DNA of 6,879 bases from assembly GCA_002423675.1 (NCBI GenBank), contig DINM01000152.1, forward strand, positions 27,347 to 34,225, given 5' to 3'. Below are positions 5,875-6,879 of the stretch, piece after piece. The position numbers and the translations under genes are program-made. This DNA comes from Verrucomicrobia bacterium UBA5540. GTDB lineage: Bacteria > Verrucomicrobiota > Kiritimatiellia > Kiritimatiellales > Tichowtungiaceae. Positions within the stretch are counted from its first letter, which is position 1. Each line of letters starts with the position of its first letter. The notes under the pieces are model-generated. The model made no database searches, had not been told where the DNA came from, and worked only from the letters and a program-made list of their open reading frames with translations.

Positions 5875-6879
5875 CTTCTTCTGTTTTTTTAAACAACCAT
5901 TTTTGAAGCGCGGTGACTAATGCCGCCAATATAAACAAGGTGGCGATCCACGAGACGATCATGATGACGGCGAGGAAAACGCCGACGGTTTTGTACGGAA
6001 CCAGCGGCGCAAAGAGAAGCGGTGTGAAGCCGACGGAAATGGTGATGGCGTTGCGGCTGATGGCCATGGCCGGTTCTTTGAACATTTCTTTGGCCGCTTC
6101 CGACCAGCTTCCAAGCTGACGTTGCAACTCGCGGGCACGTTCGAGGAAGTGGATGGCGAAGTCCACGCTGAGCCCGAGTGTGAGCGACGAGAGCACGGCG
6201 ACCGGCATGTCGTAATCTTTTCCGATGAGTCCGATCAGTCCGTAGATGAAGAGGATGGTTACGCTGAGCGGAATCATGGCAAGGATTCCGTAAAGCAGGG
6301 AGCGGAACAGCACGGCCATCATGATGAAAACGATGATGAAGCTGCTGAGCAACGAGCCGTAAAGCATGCCGGTGACCATTTTCTGCTGCCAGACGACATT
6401 GAGATAGGTCAGCCCGGCCCACTCCAGTTTCAACGGTTCCGGCGGCGGGTTGTTTTTCACGAATTGGTTGACGTCGGCGACGACGGCTTCCATGTCTTTG
6501 TTATCGCCGCTCCTGAGCTGTACCCAGATGTTGGCTTCGCGGTAGTCGCGTGTGACGAGGTGGAAGAGAGCGTCTTTTTTCTTCATTCCTTCGAGCTGCA
6601 GGAAAACCTGTCCGCAGGCGGCGGCGCTGTCGGGCACGCTGTAGTTTTTCTGATTGCGTTCAATGACGGCGGCGCGCTGATTTTCGGGAGCCTGCGCCGG
6701 GTCGATATATTGCAGTTCGTACGAGGCTTTCTTGAGCGCATCGACGGCGGAACTGGTTTTTCCCACGTCGCTCACTTGCGTTCGCAAGTGGCCGGCAACC
6801 TTTGGAAAGTCAATCAGCCGGTTCTGCAAGGTTGCGATCCAGCGCAGCATTTCGGGACGTTTGAAGGGCGGGGCGGTGA
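5846..6879 (-). CDS. MMPL/RND-superfamily transporter, C-terminal half (5' end outside window)
   Basis: The frame is open to the right edge, past the first Met at 6850 (preceding codons read APPFKRPE), so the start lies outside. Residues counted from that Met: 1-155 belong to the second periplasmic loop domain, including FHLVTRDYREANIWVQLRSGD (96-116). Five membrane helices follow at about 161-182, 187-209, 214-236, 266-285 and 290-314, as expected for the last five of a 12-helix RND/MMPL protein. GLSVDFAIHF (226-235) carries the in-membrane Asp230 typical of the proton-relay helix. It is probably an inner-membrane, proton-driven exporter of lipid-like substrates, working with the LolA-like protein and barrel encoded downstream. 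Oddity: residues 326-334 and the TAG stop are encoded by the CACTAAT repeat. No ribosome binding site supports the Met at 6850. Confidence 0.85.
   Translation of the reverse strand, partial: TAPPFKRPEMLRWIATLQNRLIDFPKVAGHLRTQVSDVGKTSSAVDALKKASYELQYIDPAQAPENQRAAVIERNQKNYSVPDSAAACGQVFLQLEGMKKKDALFHLVTRDYREANIWVQLRSGDNKDMEAVVADVNQFVKNNPPPEPLKLEWAGLTYLNVVWQQKMVTGMLYGSLLSSFIIVFIMMAVLFRSLLYGILAMIPLSVTILFIYGLIGLIGKDYDMPVAVLSSLTLGLSVDFAIHFLERARELQRQLGSWSEAAKEMFKEPAMAISRNAITISVGFTPLLFAPLVPYKTVGVFLAVIMIVSWIATLFILAALVTALQKWLFKKTEEEPLIDTNQH

Noticed and set aside
6848..6850. ATG as true start of the MMPL gene
   Set aside because: The frame stays open to the window edge, the visible part lacks the first half of the 12-helix family, and no ribosome binding site precedes it.

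Overview
The window looks like chromosomal DNA from a Gram-negative bacterium. It encodes an outer-membrane beta-barrel protein ending in Phe, a periplasmic LolA-like protein, an RND/MMPL transporter and a GldG-type ABC accessory protein. The gene content, the moderate-to-high GC of the genes and the abundance of short low-complexity repeats (CACAAAAA, GAAACTT and CACTAAT types) suggest a PVC-group organism such as Kiritimatiellota or Verrucomicrobiota. That placement is an inference of low-to-moderate confidence, because no marker gene is present.

Left part, plus strand (1-2426): the C-terminal portion of a GldG-family protein, almost certainly cut by the window edge, is followed 19 bases later by a complete DUF4340 protein. 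Together they form the tail of a typical ABC-transporter operon whose ATPase and permease would lie upstream. A long bulged hairpin followed by seven T (2352-2426) closes this operon.

Right part, minus strand (6879 down to 2445), read in transcription order: the C-terminal half of an MMPL/RND transporter (cut by the right edge); a LolA-like outer membrane lipoprotein-sorting protein; a 262-bp element with 33-bp inverted ends that holds one 65-residue two-helix membrane protein; an outer-membrane porin-like barrel; a 62-residue DUF2892 membrane protein; and a flavodoxin plus 2x[4Fe-4S] protein of the EFR1 type. Spacing is tight throughout, so this is probably one operon. Inner-membrane RND pump, periplasmic LolA-like carrier and outer-membrane barrel could together form a trans-envelope route for a hydrophobic substrate; the last two genes are a redox/membrane appendage of unclear relation.

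The most unusual feature is the inverted-repeat cassette at 4748-5009. Its open reading frame fills the interior of the repeats exactly: the start codon overlaps one repeat by two bases and the stop codon abuts the other. Its interior is about 39% GC, well below its neighbours. Two more repeat families sit at nearby points of the same operon and have become coding: a 7-base tandem repeat forms part of the porin signal peptide, and a CACTAAT inverted repeat supplies the last residues and the stop codon of the transporter. No tRNA, rRNA, CRISPR array or transposase was seen, and no stretch over 300 bases lacks a gene.
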